Assembly (NCBI GenBank): GCA_945861435.1
Contig: CAMAUX010000007.1
Span: 1-64,000 of the forward strand
Length of the DNA: 64,000 nucleotides
DNA from: Chthoniobacter flavus
GTDB lineage: Bacteria; Verrucomicrobiota; Verrucomicrobiia; Chthoniobacterales; Chthoniobacteraceae
Reading direction: 5' to 3'
The translations under genes and the position numbers were made by a program. A model generated the notes under the pieces. That model ran no database searches. It was not told the origin of the DNA and saw only the letters and a list, made by a program, of their open reading frames with translations. This document shows, piece by piece, positions 1-8,732 of the stretch; the first letter of the stretch is position 1, and the number at the start of each line of letters is the position of its first letter.

Positions 1-55
1 CGATAATCGCCCTCTTCCAGTCGCCCTACGGGCTCCTTCCAGAGGGCCATTATCG
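1..55. repeat. REP-like imperfect palindrome
   Basis: Bases 1-14 (CGATAATCGCCCTC) and 42-55 (GAGGGCCATTATCG) are inverted repeats with one mismatch. Inside the loop a second small palindrome, GCCC-TA-CGGGC, lies around 23-32. The nested-hairpin form resembles REP/RAYT-type repeated extragenic palindromes. No transposase lies beside it in the window, and copy number in the genome cannot be judged here. Confidence 0.5.
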
Positions 56-74
56 CTCCAAACCCCAGCCCCCT

Positions 75-146
75 CCGGTGTCACGAGTTATGAGGCAACG
101 TATCGTCATTTTCTGCCTCCCCGGTGTCATTTTGACTTGAGGCAAC
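75..146. repeat. imperfect direct repeat upstream of the truncated dehydrogenase gene
   Basis: Two units, 75-99 and 121-146, both begin CCGGTGTCA and end TGAGGCAAC, with a different 7-8 base core. They are offset by 46-47 bases. The second unit ends just inside the open frame of the next gene, right after its upstream in-frame stop (138-140). This could be the edge of a mobile or repeated element that replaced the 5' end of the gene, but that is inference. Confidence 0.4.
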
Positions 147-257
147 ACGGGCGGCAGGCTGCCTCCCAAGGCCTCCGACAAGCCACTGCGCGTCCAACCC
201 AACGCAGGCAACCCCAAGGAGATCATTCCCGTCCCGGAACAGTTCCGAAAACCTGCC

Positions 258-2690
258 TTGGTCTATTCCCCGGATTTAGCTCTGAAAACCTTCACCGTGC
301 CCGAGGGTTTTCATGTGGAGCTGGTCGCAGCCGAGCCCATGGTGCAGTCCCCAGTAGCCATCAACTTCGATGCAAACGGACACCTCTTCGTGGTGGAAAT
401 GCAGGGCTACATGCAAGACCTCGGGGGGAACGGAGAGGATTTGCCCGTCGGCCGAATCAAACGGCTCGAGAGTTCCAGAAAGGACGGTGTTTATGACAAG
501 GCCGCGGTGTTTGTAGATCAGCTCGTGATGCCCCGGGCGGTCATGCCTTTTGGAAATGGCGTGCTCGCCGTCGTCCCGCCCAATCTCATCTATTATCGGG
601 ACACCAATGGCGATGGCGTCGCCGACGAAAATACGGTGATCGATGAGAAGGTGGGACAGCTCGGGGGGCAGCCGGAGCACATGCCCAATACCCCAGTGTG
701 GGCCTTGGACAACTGGATTTACCTCTCCCAACACGGAACGCGTTACCGGTTTTCTGATGGTAAATGGATCAAGGACAGCGTTGCGTCTCGCGGGCAGTGG
801 GGGCAGTCCATGGATGATGACGGACGCCTGTTCGGGAATTTGAATGGCAGTCCCCTCAATGTGAATTACTTCCCGCCGTCGCACTATGCGCGAAACCCGC
901 GTTTCGAGTCACCTGAGGGGTTGTTCGTGCCGATTATGACGGACCATACGGTATGGCCGACAGCCTCCTCGCGCGGCTTCCAGACTGGATTCAGGGAGTC
1001 CCAGGTGCGCAAAGAGAATAGCACACTCATCAGCGTCACTGCGGCGTGCGGGCCCTGCATTTACCGCGGAGACCTCTTCCCGTCCGATTTCCGCGGCAAC
1101 GCCTTTGCCTGCGAGCCTGCGGGCAATCTAGTGAAGCGCATGATCTTGAGCGAAGAGAACGGCCTTCTCTCCGCGGCCAATGCCTACAAACAACGCGACT
1201 TCTTTACTTCCACTGATGAACGCTTTCGTCCGGTGAATCTGAATGTGGGTCCCGAAGGCGCACTTTACGTCACTGACATGTATCGCGGCATCATCCAGCA
1301 CGCTTATTTCATGACGCCGTTTCTGGCGGACTATATCCGCACCCGGCAGTTGGAGCAGCCCATCAATCATGGCCGGATATGGCGCATTGTGCCCAACGCA
1401 ACCAACCCGCACCACGTGGTCCTGCCCACCCAGCCGGCAAAGCTTGTGCCTTATCTTTCCCATTCTAACGGATGGGTTCGGGACAACGCCCAGCGCATGC
1501 TGGTTTGTGCGGGAGATCAGAGCGTCAAAGCTGCCCTGCGCGAGCTGTTATCGAAAAACGAGCAACCCCTCGCCCGCCTCCACGCCTTTTGGACCTTGGA
1601 AGGACTGGGGGAATTCAAGATCGCGAAGAATCCTGATGCGTCCGAGGCGCTCCGGGCTTTCTTCACAGATACCGACCCGCGTCTGCGCGCTGCCGCGGTC
1701 AGACTCAGCGATGCGAGCGTGGCCCCCGAATTGCTCAAACTGGCAACAGATCCAGACCCGAAGGTGCGCGGCGAACTGGCCTTCCGATTCTCCTCGTTGC
1801 CTGACGAAGCCATCCAACGCGCCTTAGTGAGTCTGGCGATCATGAAGCCGCACGCCTTCGTTTCTGATGCGCTGATCTGCGGCTACGGCGGTCGGGAAAG
1901 CGACATCATCGCCGCCTTGCTTGCCCATCCTCAGCTGCCGGGAAATGAGGTGAAGATCGAGACACTGATCAAGAATCTCGCTCGCTGCGTGATGGCACGG
2001 AAACGTCCTGGTCAGGTGGCGCTCCTGCTCGACCTGGCTGCAAAGCAGAAGTTTCGCACCCCTTTGTCGAAGGCGATTCTTTCGGGAATCGCACCCGATT
2101 TGGCTCGTCTGCGTCGCGAACCTCCCCAGCGATTCATTCTCTTGAATGAGGAGCCTGTCTTGCTCGGGCGATTGGATGCGGATCCGAATAAGGCCTTAAA
2201 GGAAACTTCGGAGGGCCTCCGCTTGATGTTAGCCTGGCCTGGGAAACGAGGATTCACACCTCCCCCTCCAGTGCCCGCCCTGAACCCCAAGGAACAGGAG
2301 CTCTTCGCCAAGGGAAAACAACTCTACACCACCGTCTGCATGGGATGCCACCAACCCTCTGGTTTCGGAGCCGAGGGAGTCGCTCCGCCGCTTGTGGACA
2401 GCGAGTGGGTTCTGGGTGCCCCGGACCGTATCGTTCGTATCCTGCTGCATGGCGTGACTGGCCCGATCCGGGTCAACAACCGAACGTTTGCGCTTGAAAT
2501 GCCTCCTCTGGGTGCAGCGCTGGACGATCAGTCTGTGGCGGCCACACTCACCTACATACGGCGCGAATGGGGACACACCGCCTCGCCGGTCTCCCCCTCA
2601 CAAGTCGCCTCCATCCGCTCCAGCATCAGCAACCGAACCGCGCCGTGGACCGAAGGCGAGTTACTGGCACCCTTCACGGTCAAAAAATAA
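258..2690 (+). CDS. PVC-type dehydrogenase with HEAT repeats and C-terminal cytochrome c; 5' end apparently lost
   Basis: Residues about 10-380 match the PVC-specific sorbosone-dehydrogenase-like beta-propeller (PEGFHVELVAAEP start, blades with NGDGVADE and GPEGALYVTDMYRG). HEAT-like helices follow at about 400-580, then a mono-haem cytochrome c domain with C694-M-G-C697-H698 and a possible axial Met in EMPPL. Such proteins are normally exported oxidoreductases passing electrons to periplasmic cytochromes. Here no signal peptide is visible. TTG at 258 is only the first usual start codon: coding-like sequence in the same frame (ending ...IIPVPEQFRKPA) runs upstream to a TGA at 138-140 without ATG or GTG. 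The gene therefore looks truncated at its 5' end, or begins at an unusual codon such as CTG 159. It may be a pseudogene that kept its frame. Confidence 0.8.
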   Translation: MVYSPDLALKTFTVPEGFHVELVAAEPMVQSPVAINFDANGHLFVVEMQGYMQDLGGNGEDLPVGRIKRLESSRKDGVYDKAAVFVDQLVMPRAVMPFGNGVLAVVPPNLIYYRDTNGDGVADENTVIDEKVGQLGGQPEHMPNTPVWALDNWIYLSQHGTRYRFSDGKWIKDSVASRGQWGQSMDDDGRLFGNLNGSPLNVNYFPPSHYARNPRFESPEGLFVPIMTDHTVWPTASSRGFQTGFRESQVRKENSTLISVTAACGPCIYRGDLFPSDFRGNAFACEPAGNLVKRMILSEENGLLSAANAYKQRDFFTSTDERFRPVNLNVGPEGALYVTDMYRGIIQHAYFMTPFLADYIRTRQLEQPINHGRIWRIVPNATNPHHVVLPTQPAKLVPYLSHSNGWVRDNAQRMLVCAGDQSVKAALRELLSKNEQPLARLHAFWTLEGLGEFKIAKNPDASEALRAFFTDTDPRLRAAAVRLSDASVAPELLKLATDPDPKVRGELAFRFSSLPDEAIQRALVSLAIMKPHAFVSDALICGYGGRESDIIAALLAHPQLPGNEVKIETLIKNLARCVMARKRPGQVALLLDLAAKQKFRTPLSKAILSGIAPDLARLRREPPQRFILLNEEPVLLGRLDADPNKALKETSEGLRLMLAWPGKRGFTPPPPVPALNPKEQELFAKGKQLYTTVCMGCHQPSGFGAEGVAPPLVDSEWVLGAPDRIVRILLHGVTGPIRVNNRTFALEMPPLGAALDDQSVAATLTYIRREWGHTASPVSPSQVASIRSSISNRTAPWTEGELLAPFTVKK

Positions 2691-2965
2691 CCACCCACGA
2701 AATCACTGCACACGACGCCGCTCGATCAGCCCCAGTCCACTCTCCCACGGCTCCAGGTGCACCGGCTGAAAAAGCAAATTCCTGCAGTGGAACCGCCCGG
2801 TGACACAGGCACCGTCTGCCCGGGACGCTCTCGCTGGGTTGAAAAAGACCATGTCCCTTGGGCTCTGAGAGCCCTCCAGTGCCAACCAACAGCCGACGGG
2901 TGAGCAAAGTGGGCCTTTCTGGGGTCCTTTGGCACTTCATCGAGACTAGCCCAAGTCTGGTCTAA

Positions 2966-3220
2966 ATGATACGCTTGTGCATCATTTCGGTGAACCTCTA
3001 CGCGGCCAAGACGCAGCTTTCCAGATTGGTCGCCGCCGTGGAAACCCGCGGAGAACGCGTCGTCCTTTGCAGGAACGGCACGCCGATTGCAGATATCGTA
3101 CCTCATGAGGCTGCGCGGGGGGCAACGCTCCAGCCTGATCCGGCACTCCTCGGCGCGAGGTTTATCGGAAACCCGATGGCTGGTGTCCCCCCAGAGGACT
3201 GGCCGGAGGAGCTCAGGTGA
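2966..3220 (+). CDS. Phd/YefM-type antitoxin
   Basis: An 84-residue protein with the Phd-family N-terminal pattern: VNLYAAKTQLSRLV, then a glycine turn, then GERVVLCRNGTPIADIVP. The C-terminal acidic, proline-rich tail (MAGVPPEDWPEELR) is the usual toxin-binding segment. The family binds DNA as dimers at its own promoter and neutralises the partner toxin. GTG at 2990 would give a start closer to the family consensus (MNLYAAK), so the ATG at 2966 is not certain. Its stop overlaps the toxin start by four bases (GTGA), which implies translational coupling. Confidence 0.85.
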   Translation: MIRLCIISVNLYAAKTQLSRLVAAVETRGERVVLCRNGTPIADIVPHEAARGATLQPDPALLGARFIGNPMAGVPPEDWPEELR

Positions 3221-3603
3221 TTTTGCTGGATACTCACGCGTTCATTTGGATGGCTTCAGATCCCGAAAAGCTTTCAAGCCGCGCGATGGATGCCATCCAG
3301 CGCCACCGCGACGGATTGCTGGTTTCGATGGCGACCTCTTGGGAAGTGGCGTTGCTGTACAAACGGGGCAGGCTTTCTCTTCCGATGCCTCCCGATCAAT
3401 TTTTGGAGAAGGCAATCGTGCGTCATGGCGTGCATGAAATACCGTTTACAAGGGCCGTGACTCTGGATTCGGTCGCGCTTCCAGAAATCCATCGTGACCC
3501 GCTCGACCGCGTGCTGGTTGCCGAGGCACTGCTTCGAAAGTGCCCGCTTGTCACTGGGGACGCAGCGATCGCGACTTACCCGGGTATTTCTGCGATTTGG
3601 TGA
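3217..3603 (+). CDS. vapC: VapC-family PIN-domain toxin
   Basis: This 128-residue PIN domain begins MILLDTHAFIWM, with the first metal-binding Asp at residue 5. It carries the WEVALLYKRGRLSL segment, HRDPLDRVLVAEAL and a late GDAAIATYPGI segment, which is the acidic set expected for a Mg-dependent RNase of the Sll0205-like PIN subgroup. Start is GTG 3217 inside GTGA, overlapping the antitoxin stop. The pair forms a complete type II toxin-antitoxin operon. The target RNA cannot be predicted from sequence. Confidence 0.88.
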   Translation: MILLDTHAFIWMASDPEKLSSRAMDAIQRHRDGLLVSMATSWEVALLYKRGRLSLPMPPDQFLEKAIVRHGVHEIPFTRAVTLDSVALPEIHRDPLDRVLVAEALLRKCPLVTGDAAIATYPGISAIW

Positions 3604-3851
3604 GGTGGGACTGGGCGTTTCGCATTCGTCTACCGGCCTCCAAGGCCATCGACCCGGAACAGCGCAAGGGCGCTGAACCTCGTGAGTATCTCCTCGCGCA
3701 TCCGTCTGTCCGCTCGCGTCGTCCCCAAATATCATGGCAAAGCCCCTTATCGGCCGGCCCATTCACGCCAGTCCCTCCAAGATCCGCAGATCAGCCACGG
3801 CGGCACCCATGGCTGTGAAGCTTGAGCGCGCGCGGCTCCGTGCATTCGCCG

Positions 3852-6800
3852 TCAGCTCAGCGGCGGCGGTGTTGCAGCGGGCTTGCGCCGCCACAGGTCG
3901 CCCCGGCTGAAACTCTCCCATCCCTGACGCAGCCACCGGATCAAGGCCAGCGCGAGCCACAGCGCCCAAGCCAGCATCGCCACCCGGTACCACCACACCG
4001 ACACCGAAACCCAGCCAGGCTGGGGCAGCGCACTCTCCACTCGCGCCACCGTCCACTTCAGCAACTCCGCTGTGGATCCGTTGCCCTCAATGAACATCTG
4101 GGGCGACCCCAGCAACCCCTCGCCCACAGCCACCACAAGAATCACCAGCATCGCCACCGTCGCCCCAATGAGTCCCAACTGCGTGAGATTGTAGCGCCAG
4201 CGACCCAGCTTCTGGAACCCCTCCCCCCCGCGCCACGACAGCAGAAAAAACCACCCCACCACAAACAACGCAGCAAGCAACGGCACCTGCGTGAGCCCCA
4301 CCGCCAGCAGCATCCACTCCCCCACACGCAGGGGCGACGCCTGCAACCGCCCCAACACAGCACCCGCCAGCAGCGCCCCAATCAACACCCCCCAGAAACG
4401 CACCGCCGGCCCACGCTGCGGCCCCCGCGCCCACAGCACCCACCGCTTGGCGGGCATCTGCACGAGCGTCTCCACATTGGCCGCCTCCACGGGGAATTCC
4501 ACACGGTCCGTGCGCCCGAATGCCGCCAGCTCCGTCTTGGTGCGCCAGCTCACCGACACGTTCTGTGCGCCGGGCCGCAGCGGCACCACCAGCTTCTCCC
4601 GGTCCCTGCGCGCAGGAATCGACCTGCCGTCATGCAGCAATTCCGTGATCTCCGCATCCTCGGGCAGCTTCAGAACAAAATCCTCCCCGAGACTGCAACG
4701 CAGCGCAAAATCCAGCTTCGCCACCCGCTGCCGCTCTCCCAGACGCACCTCATGCTGAGCACGGTCCACGGTCACCGTCGCACCCGGCACCGCCTCAGGC
4801 CGGTTCATCGCCAGTTCCACCGTCTCGCCGGGCCATGGCTGCCACACTGGCAACAGCTCCTGCTGCCCCGCCTCAAACGTCGGCGCGAGTCCCGAAAACA
4901 ACACATTCCAAACAGGCGACACCACCGCCTCCCAACGCTCCACCCATGCATCGTCCTTGCGCGAAACGAGCGCCAGCTTCGGCCCCTCGGGCAGGCTGCT
5001 CTCCCACTGATACGCGCCCTCCTGCGCTCCGAGACGCACCTCCACAAATCCATTCTTCACCACCACGTTGCTCGTCAGCACGCTCTCGCCCGTCAGCAGT
5101 GGCACCCGCAGCGACAACGCCTTTCCCGGCGGCGAAAGCCGGCGCACCGTCGTTCGCACCTGCCACACCAACCCCAGCTCCACGCGCCGCTCCACCCGCG
5201 CCACCGCCTGCAACTCCTGCCGGTCGTAACCGCCCTGCGCACCGCCGTTCTTCTCCTTCCGAACAAAGAACACCTGCGCCTCGGGCTCCCCCCCAGAACG
5301 CACCCCGCTCACCATCCATTCCGGCGCCGTGATCCGCACCCGGCGCGGCTTGAGCGCAAAGGACCACTGCCACTCGTCCCCCTGCGCAAGCTGCGCATCC
5401 ACCCGCACATGATGCACTCCCGCAGAAAGCACCACCCACAGCGACCCATCCTCACGCCGCAGACTGGCCTCCGGCTTCCCATCCACGGTCACGGAGAGCG
5501 GCGACCACACCGGAAGCCGCCCGGGCAACGGCACCGCCACAAGCGCCCCCGCGTGAACCTCCACATCCATCTTCATCCGCCGCCCCTCGATGTTCAGATC
5601 CACCATCGGAACATCAGCCGCGTGCGGAAACAACGGTGCCTGTTCAAGCAGCCGTTGACGCAACATCTCCAGAGTCTTCTCGTCGGGCACCTCCGCCTGT
5701 GCCTGTCCCGCTCCACCCATCAAAACACACAGGACCAGCACCACCGATGAAGCCCCGCGGAAAAGCCCCGCACGCATCCCCCGCACATTGAGGAGCACCG
5801 CCGCCAAACCCAGCAACAGCGCCACACGCGCCACCGTCAACAACCGCTCCACGCCCACCGAGATCAACACCGGCTGCACACGCTGGCCCGCGTCCACCGG
5901 CCCGTTCCAACCATAACCCACCTTGCGCCAGCTCCAATCCGGCATCGCGTTGCCTGTCTGGATCTTCGCCTTCTTATCGTACGCAAGGTTGCTGTTGCTG
6001 CGCTGATCCGCCTGCGCCTTCGCTGCACTCTGGCTCCGAAACTGGGACTCCAAGCGGTCCGCCCGCCCCTCCTCCTTGTCCGCCATCTTGCGCAGGGATC
6101 CGTCCCGAGCGCCTGGCGCAGCTGCCAATGCCTTAGCCTCCCGCTTAAGACCTGACGCATCCTCCGCCAGCATCTCCCCCGCCGGTGCCGCCGGAGCCGC
6201 CATGCCGACAGATCCGCCAGCTCCCGCCATCCGCCCGCCACCCACCCGCTCGAGCTGCGGATAAAGCGCCTGCTGCACCTGCTGTCCGAGAAAGGGCACC
6301 AGCACACACGCCAGCACCAGCACGCAACTCCACTTGAACACCCCCACAAACACACGGCCCCGCCCAGCGGGAAGCACGCGCTCAACGATCAGCGGCGCCA
6401 GCAACACCAGCCACGCATACCGCGGCGCACCAGGCTCGTGATACGAAAGCCCATACCCAAGAAACGCCAGCACCGCCGGCCAGAAACCCCACATCTTGAA
6501 CACCGCAAGACTCAGCAGCAGCAGCAGGAAAACATCCAACAACGTCCACGAAGTCAGCCAGTCCCCACTCACCCAGTCCGCCCCAAACAGCGCAAACAAC
6601 CGCCATCCCGGTGGCAGGTTCAACTCCACCCTCACCGACTCCGCATCCGTCTCCCACCCGCTCGCCGAAAGATCCCCACCGCGCCCATCGCGCCCACTGC
6701 GCCCCGTCGCCTCCAACTGAAACCCGCGCGCCCTCACCTCCACCCCCGCCGCTCCCGAGCGCGGATTGCGCGTGATCAACTGCCCCTCCCCCTTGCTCCT

Positions 6801-8036
6801 CACAGACCCCAATTGCTGCCCCTGCGCCGCATCCAACCTCCACGTCTGCTGGCGATCCCCGCTGATCCGATCCCGAAACGCATACCCGCCCCCGTCCTCC
6901 TCCAACCACAACTGCCGCACGATCGACACCCCTGCGAGCTTCTGATCCCCCATCCCACGCATCCGCTCTTCAATGCGCAACACCGCCCCCGTCTCCCAAC
7001 GGTACACCGGCAGCTCCCGCCACCGTTGAGGAAACGTGGTCTGCGAAACATCCACCGATGGCGCCCCCACCAGCTCCAGGGTCCGCAGCTCCGGATGCGA
7101 CCGGAACGCGATCAACTCCTCCCCCGCAGCCGGCTTCGCCTGTGCCGCAAAGCGCAACTCGCCCGCCGCATCGAGCCGGAACGCCGACAGCTTCAGCGTC
7201 CACTTTCCCGCCCGCACCTGAACCTTCGCACGCCCCTGCTCGTCCACGGCCATGGGCACCGGACTCTCCACCGATGCGAGGCTCCAACCCTCCGGCAGCA
7301 GATGCCCCAGCTCCTCCTCCCTGCTCTTCCCCGCCACCGTCAGTTCCACCTCTGTCTGCAGCCACATCGGGATCCCGTCTTCCAAGGCTCCGTACAGTTT
7401 CAAGGAAAGGAAGTTCCGATCCGCCTCCTCGCTGGAAGCGTTGCGCTTGAGCCACAGGAACCCATTCGCATCCCACGTCGGGGACTCCACTTCCTTCCCC
7501 TCGATGCTCAGCGACAGAAGCCCGATCTGCGCCGGCAGCGACAGCCCCTGAGGCAGCTCGCCCCATTGGTAAAGGCCCGCAATCCGATGCTCACCCGCCT
7601 CCATCCACAACGCTGGCTTGCCCCCCTCCTCCAACACTGCCACCACAGCGCCCCCCACCGTCACGCCCACGGGCCAGTGCCGCGCATCTCCGGGTAAACG
7701 CACCCACCCTTCGCTGAAAAGCGTCACCCCAAAATCGAACTCCCCGCCCGTCGCCCCCACACGCAACTGCAGACGCGTCGGCCACAGGCTCAGCCGCTTC
7801 TTGCCATCGGAATAAAGGGCGGGAGCATTCCTGTCCCGGTCCTCCCATGTGGCCCAATCCCGCCACGCCTCCAGTTCCGCGGGAATGCGCCTCGCACTCC
7901 CCGTCGCTCCGCCTCCACCCGCGGCCTTCGCCATCGGCGGCGCCGGCGCCCCTGCCCCAGCCTTCTCTTGAGCACTCACATTGCGCCCGGCCAAAGCCAG
8001 AACACAGAACACAAAAACGGGAATCAGCTTTTTCAT
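3852..8036 (-). CDS. large membrane protein of unknown function with internally duplicated beta-sandwich modules
   Basis: A 1394-residue protein. ATG 8036 is chosen because it gives a clean signal peptide (MKKLIPVFVFCVLALAGRNV); the frame is open to 8159 but upstream residues look non-coding. A beta-rich region at residues about 90-165 is followed by a long ectodomain. Membrane segments cluster near residues 515-610, a second hydrophobic pair lies near 740-790 and ends AGQAQAE like a second signal peptide, a second ectodomain follows, and several membrane helices fill the last about 230 residues. The module near 821-900 resembles 91-165 (LPG..W..V.V.G, then a L-W-x-x-AG-x-H motif), so the protein looks like a fused tandem duplication. 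I do not recognise a named family. An envelope role is the most that can be said. Confidence 0.75.
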   Translation of the reverse strand: MKKLIPVFVFCVLALAGRNVSAQEKAGAGAPAPPMAKAAGGGGATGSARRIPAELEAWRDWATWEDRDRNAPALYSDGKKRLSLWPTRLQLRVGATGGEFDFGVTLFSEGWVRLPGDARHWPVGVTVGGAVVAVLEEGGKPALWMEAGEHRIAGLYQWGELPQGLSLPAQIGLLSLSIEGKEVESPTWDANGFLWLKRNASSEEADRNFLSLKLYGALEDGIPMWLQTEVELTVAGKSREEELGHLLPEGWSLASVESPVPMAVDEQGRAKVQVRAGKWTLKLSAFRLDAAGELRFAAQAKPAAGEELIAFRSHPELRTLELVGAPSVDVSQTTFPQRWRELPVYRWETGAVLRIEERMRGMGDQKLAGVSIVRQLWLEEDGGGYAFRDRISGDRQQTWRLDAAQGQQLGSVRSKGEGQLITRNPRSGAAGVEVRARGFQLEATGRSGRDGRGGDLSASGWETDAESVRVELNLPPGWRLFALFGADWVSGDWLTSWTLLDVFLLLLLSLAVFKMWGFWPAVLAFLGYGLSYHEPGAPRYAWLVLLAPLIVERVLPAGRGRVFVGVFKWSCVLVLACVLVPFLGQQVQQALYPQLERVGGGRMAGAGGSVGMAAPAAPAGEMLAEDASGLKREAKALAAAPGARDGSLRKMADKEEGRADRLESQFRSQSAAKAQADQRSNSNLAYDKKAKIQTGNAMPDWSWRKVGYGWNGPVDAGQRVQPVLISVGVERLLTVARVALLLGLAAVLLNVRGMRAGLFRGASSVVLVLCVLMGGAGQAQAEVPDEKTLEMLRQRLLEQAPLFPHAADVPMVDLNIEGRRMKMDVEVHAGALVAVPLPGRLPVWSPLSVTVDGKPEASLRREDGSLWVVLSAGVHHVRVDAQLAQGDEWQWSFALKPRRVRITAPEWMVSGVRSGGEPEAQVFFVRKEKNGGAQGGYDRQELQAVARVERRVELGLVWQVRTTVRRLSPPGKALSLRVPLLTGESVLTSNVVVKNGFVEVRLGAQEGAYQWESSLPEGPKLALVSRKDDAWVERWEAVVSPVWNVLFSGLAPTFEAGQQELLPVWQPWPGETVELAMNRPEAVPGATVTVDRAQHEVRLGERQRVAKLDFALRCSLGEDFVLKLPEDAEITELLHDGRSIPARRDREKLVVPLRPGAQNVSVSWRTKTELAAFGRTDRVEFPVEAANVETLVQMPAKRWVLWARGPQRGPAVRFWGVLIGALLAGAVLGRLQASPLRVGEWMLLAVGLTQVPLLAALFVVGWFFLLSWRGGEGFQKLGRWRYNLTQLGLIGATVAMLVILVVAVGEGLLGSPQMFIEGNGSTAELLKWTVARVESALPQPGWVSVSVWWYRVAMLAWALWLALALIRWLRQGWESFSRGDLWRRKPAATPPPLS

Positions 8037-8348
8037 AGAAAACACAGGGGGAAACCAAACAAACGAGTGCGGCGCGTTGATCGCGGGGGTGGAATCCGCA
8101 ACCCGATAACACAATCGCAACCCACGGCCCATCAAAACCCCGCCGCCGTGCCAGCCCACACCCGCGGGGGCAATCCTCCCGGCAACGGCCCGCCGCAGCC
8201 GCAGTCCCCCGTGCGCGGCCCATCACTCCAGTCGCCCCCCAAGAGAAAGAATCCCGCCCCCACTCAACCCGCAATGAAATCCTTTCCAGCCCCCCGCAAT
8301 TGCGGTTGCCTCCGGCCCCGGAAGGTGATTGGGTTCGGGGCTCGTTTT
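8037..8348. other. intergenic stretch between the large membrane protein gene and tRNA-Gln
   Basis: About 310 bases, C-rich on the + strand. It should carry the promoter of the minus-strand gene ending at 8036 and that of the tRNA, but I see no convincing -35/-10 pair. No protein-like open frame is supported. Confidence 0.4.
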
Positions 8349-8422
8349 TACTCGGTGGTGTAAAGGTAGCACAGGGGTCTTTGAAGCCCTTAGTCAAGGT
8401 TCGAATCCTTGCCGGGTAACCA
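8349..8422 (+). tRNA. trnQ: tRNA-Gln (anticodon UUG), CCA encoded
   Basis: The cloverleaf folds by eye. The acceptor strand TACTCGG pairs with CCGGGTA (one G-U). The D arm is GTGT/GCAC. The anticodon stem GGGGT/GCCCT holds loop CTTTGAA with TTG at positions 34-36. The T stem CAAGG/CCTTG holds TTCGAAT. Discriminator A is followed by an encoded CCA. It stands alone, with no other tRNA nearby. Confidence 0.95.
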
Positions 8423-8732
8423 CTTCCACCCTGCAGGCATCTCCGCCTCCAGAAAGGGATCAATGGGGAAAATCACTCTTCCTCCCCACTCGCCACCATG
8501 ATCGGCAAAGGCTTCGCCTTAGCCCCACTGAGATGGGTGCCAGCACCTCTCCGTGAGAGCCCACCTCGTACACGTGGCCTACATCGCATCCCTCCTCGGA
8601 CACCATAACGTCACCCGCTTCTAATCGGACGGACGCCTACCATGGCAGCGCCCAACTCAAACAGTTTGGTGCTCACAACTCACTACTTTGCGCTAACATC
8701 CGCCCCCAACACCCCCTCGTCATCCGCCGCCC
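8423..8732. other. intergenic stretch downstream of tRNA-Gln
   Basis: About 310 bases between the tRNA and the TPR-protein gene. tRNA 3' ends are common integration sites, but I found no repeat of the tRNA tail, integrase or other mobile-element sign here. No strong promoter motif is visible, although the TPR/macroglobulin/PBP1C operon must start in or near it. Confidence 0.4.

Noticed and set aside
137-496. 119-residue open frame at the left edge
   Set aside because: Overlaps the dehydrogenase frame, which carries the conserved family sequence; Arg/Gln/Pro-rich shadow.
3822-5750. 642-residue open frame on the + strand inside the large minus-strand membrane protein gene
   Set aside because: Arg/Pro/His-rich, low-complexity translation with no domain; it mirrors the G-ending codons of the real gene.
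8349-8732. Integration site at the tRNA-Gln 3' end
   Set aside because: No repeated tRNA tail, integrase or mobile gene follows; the next genes are an ordinary envelope operon.
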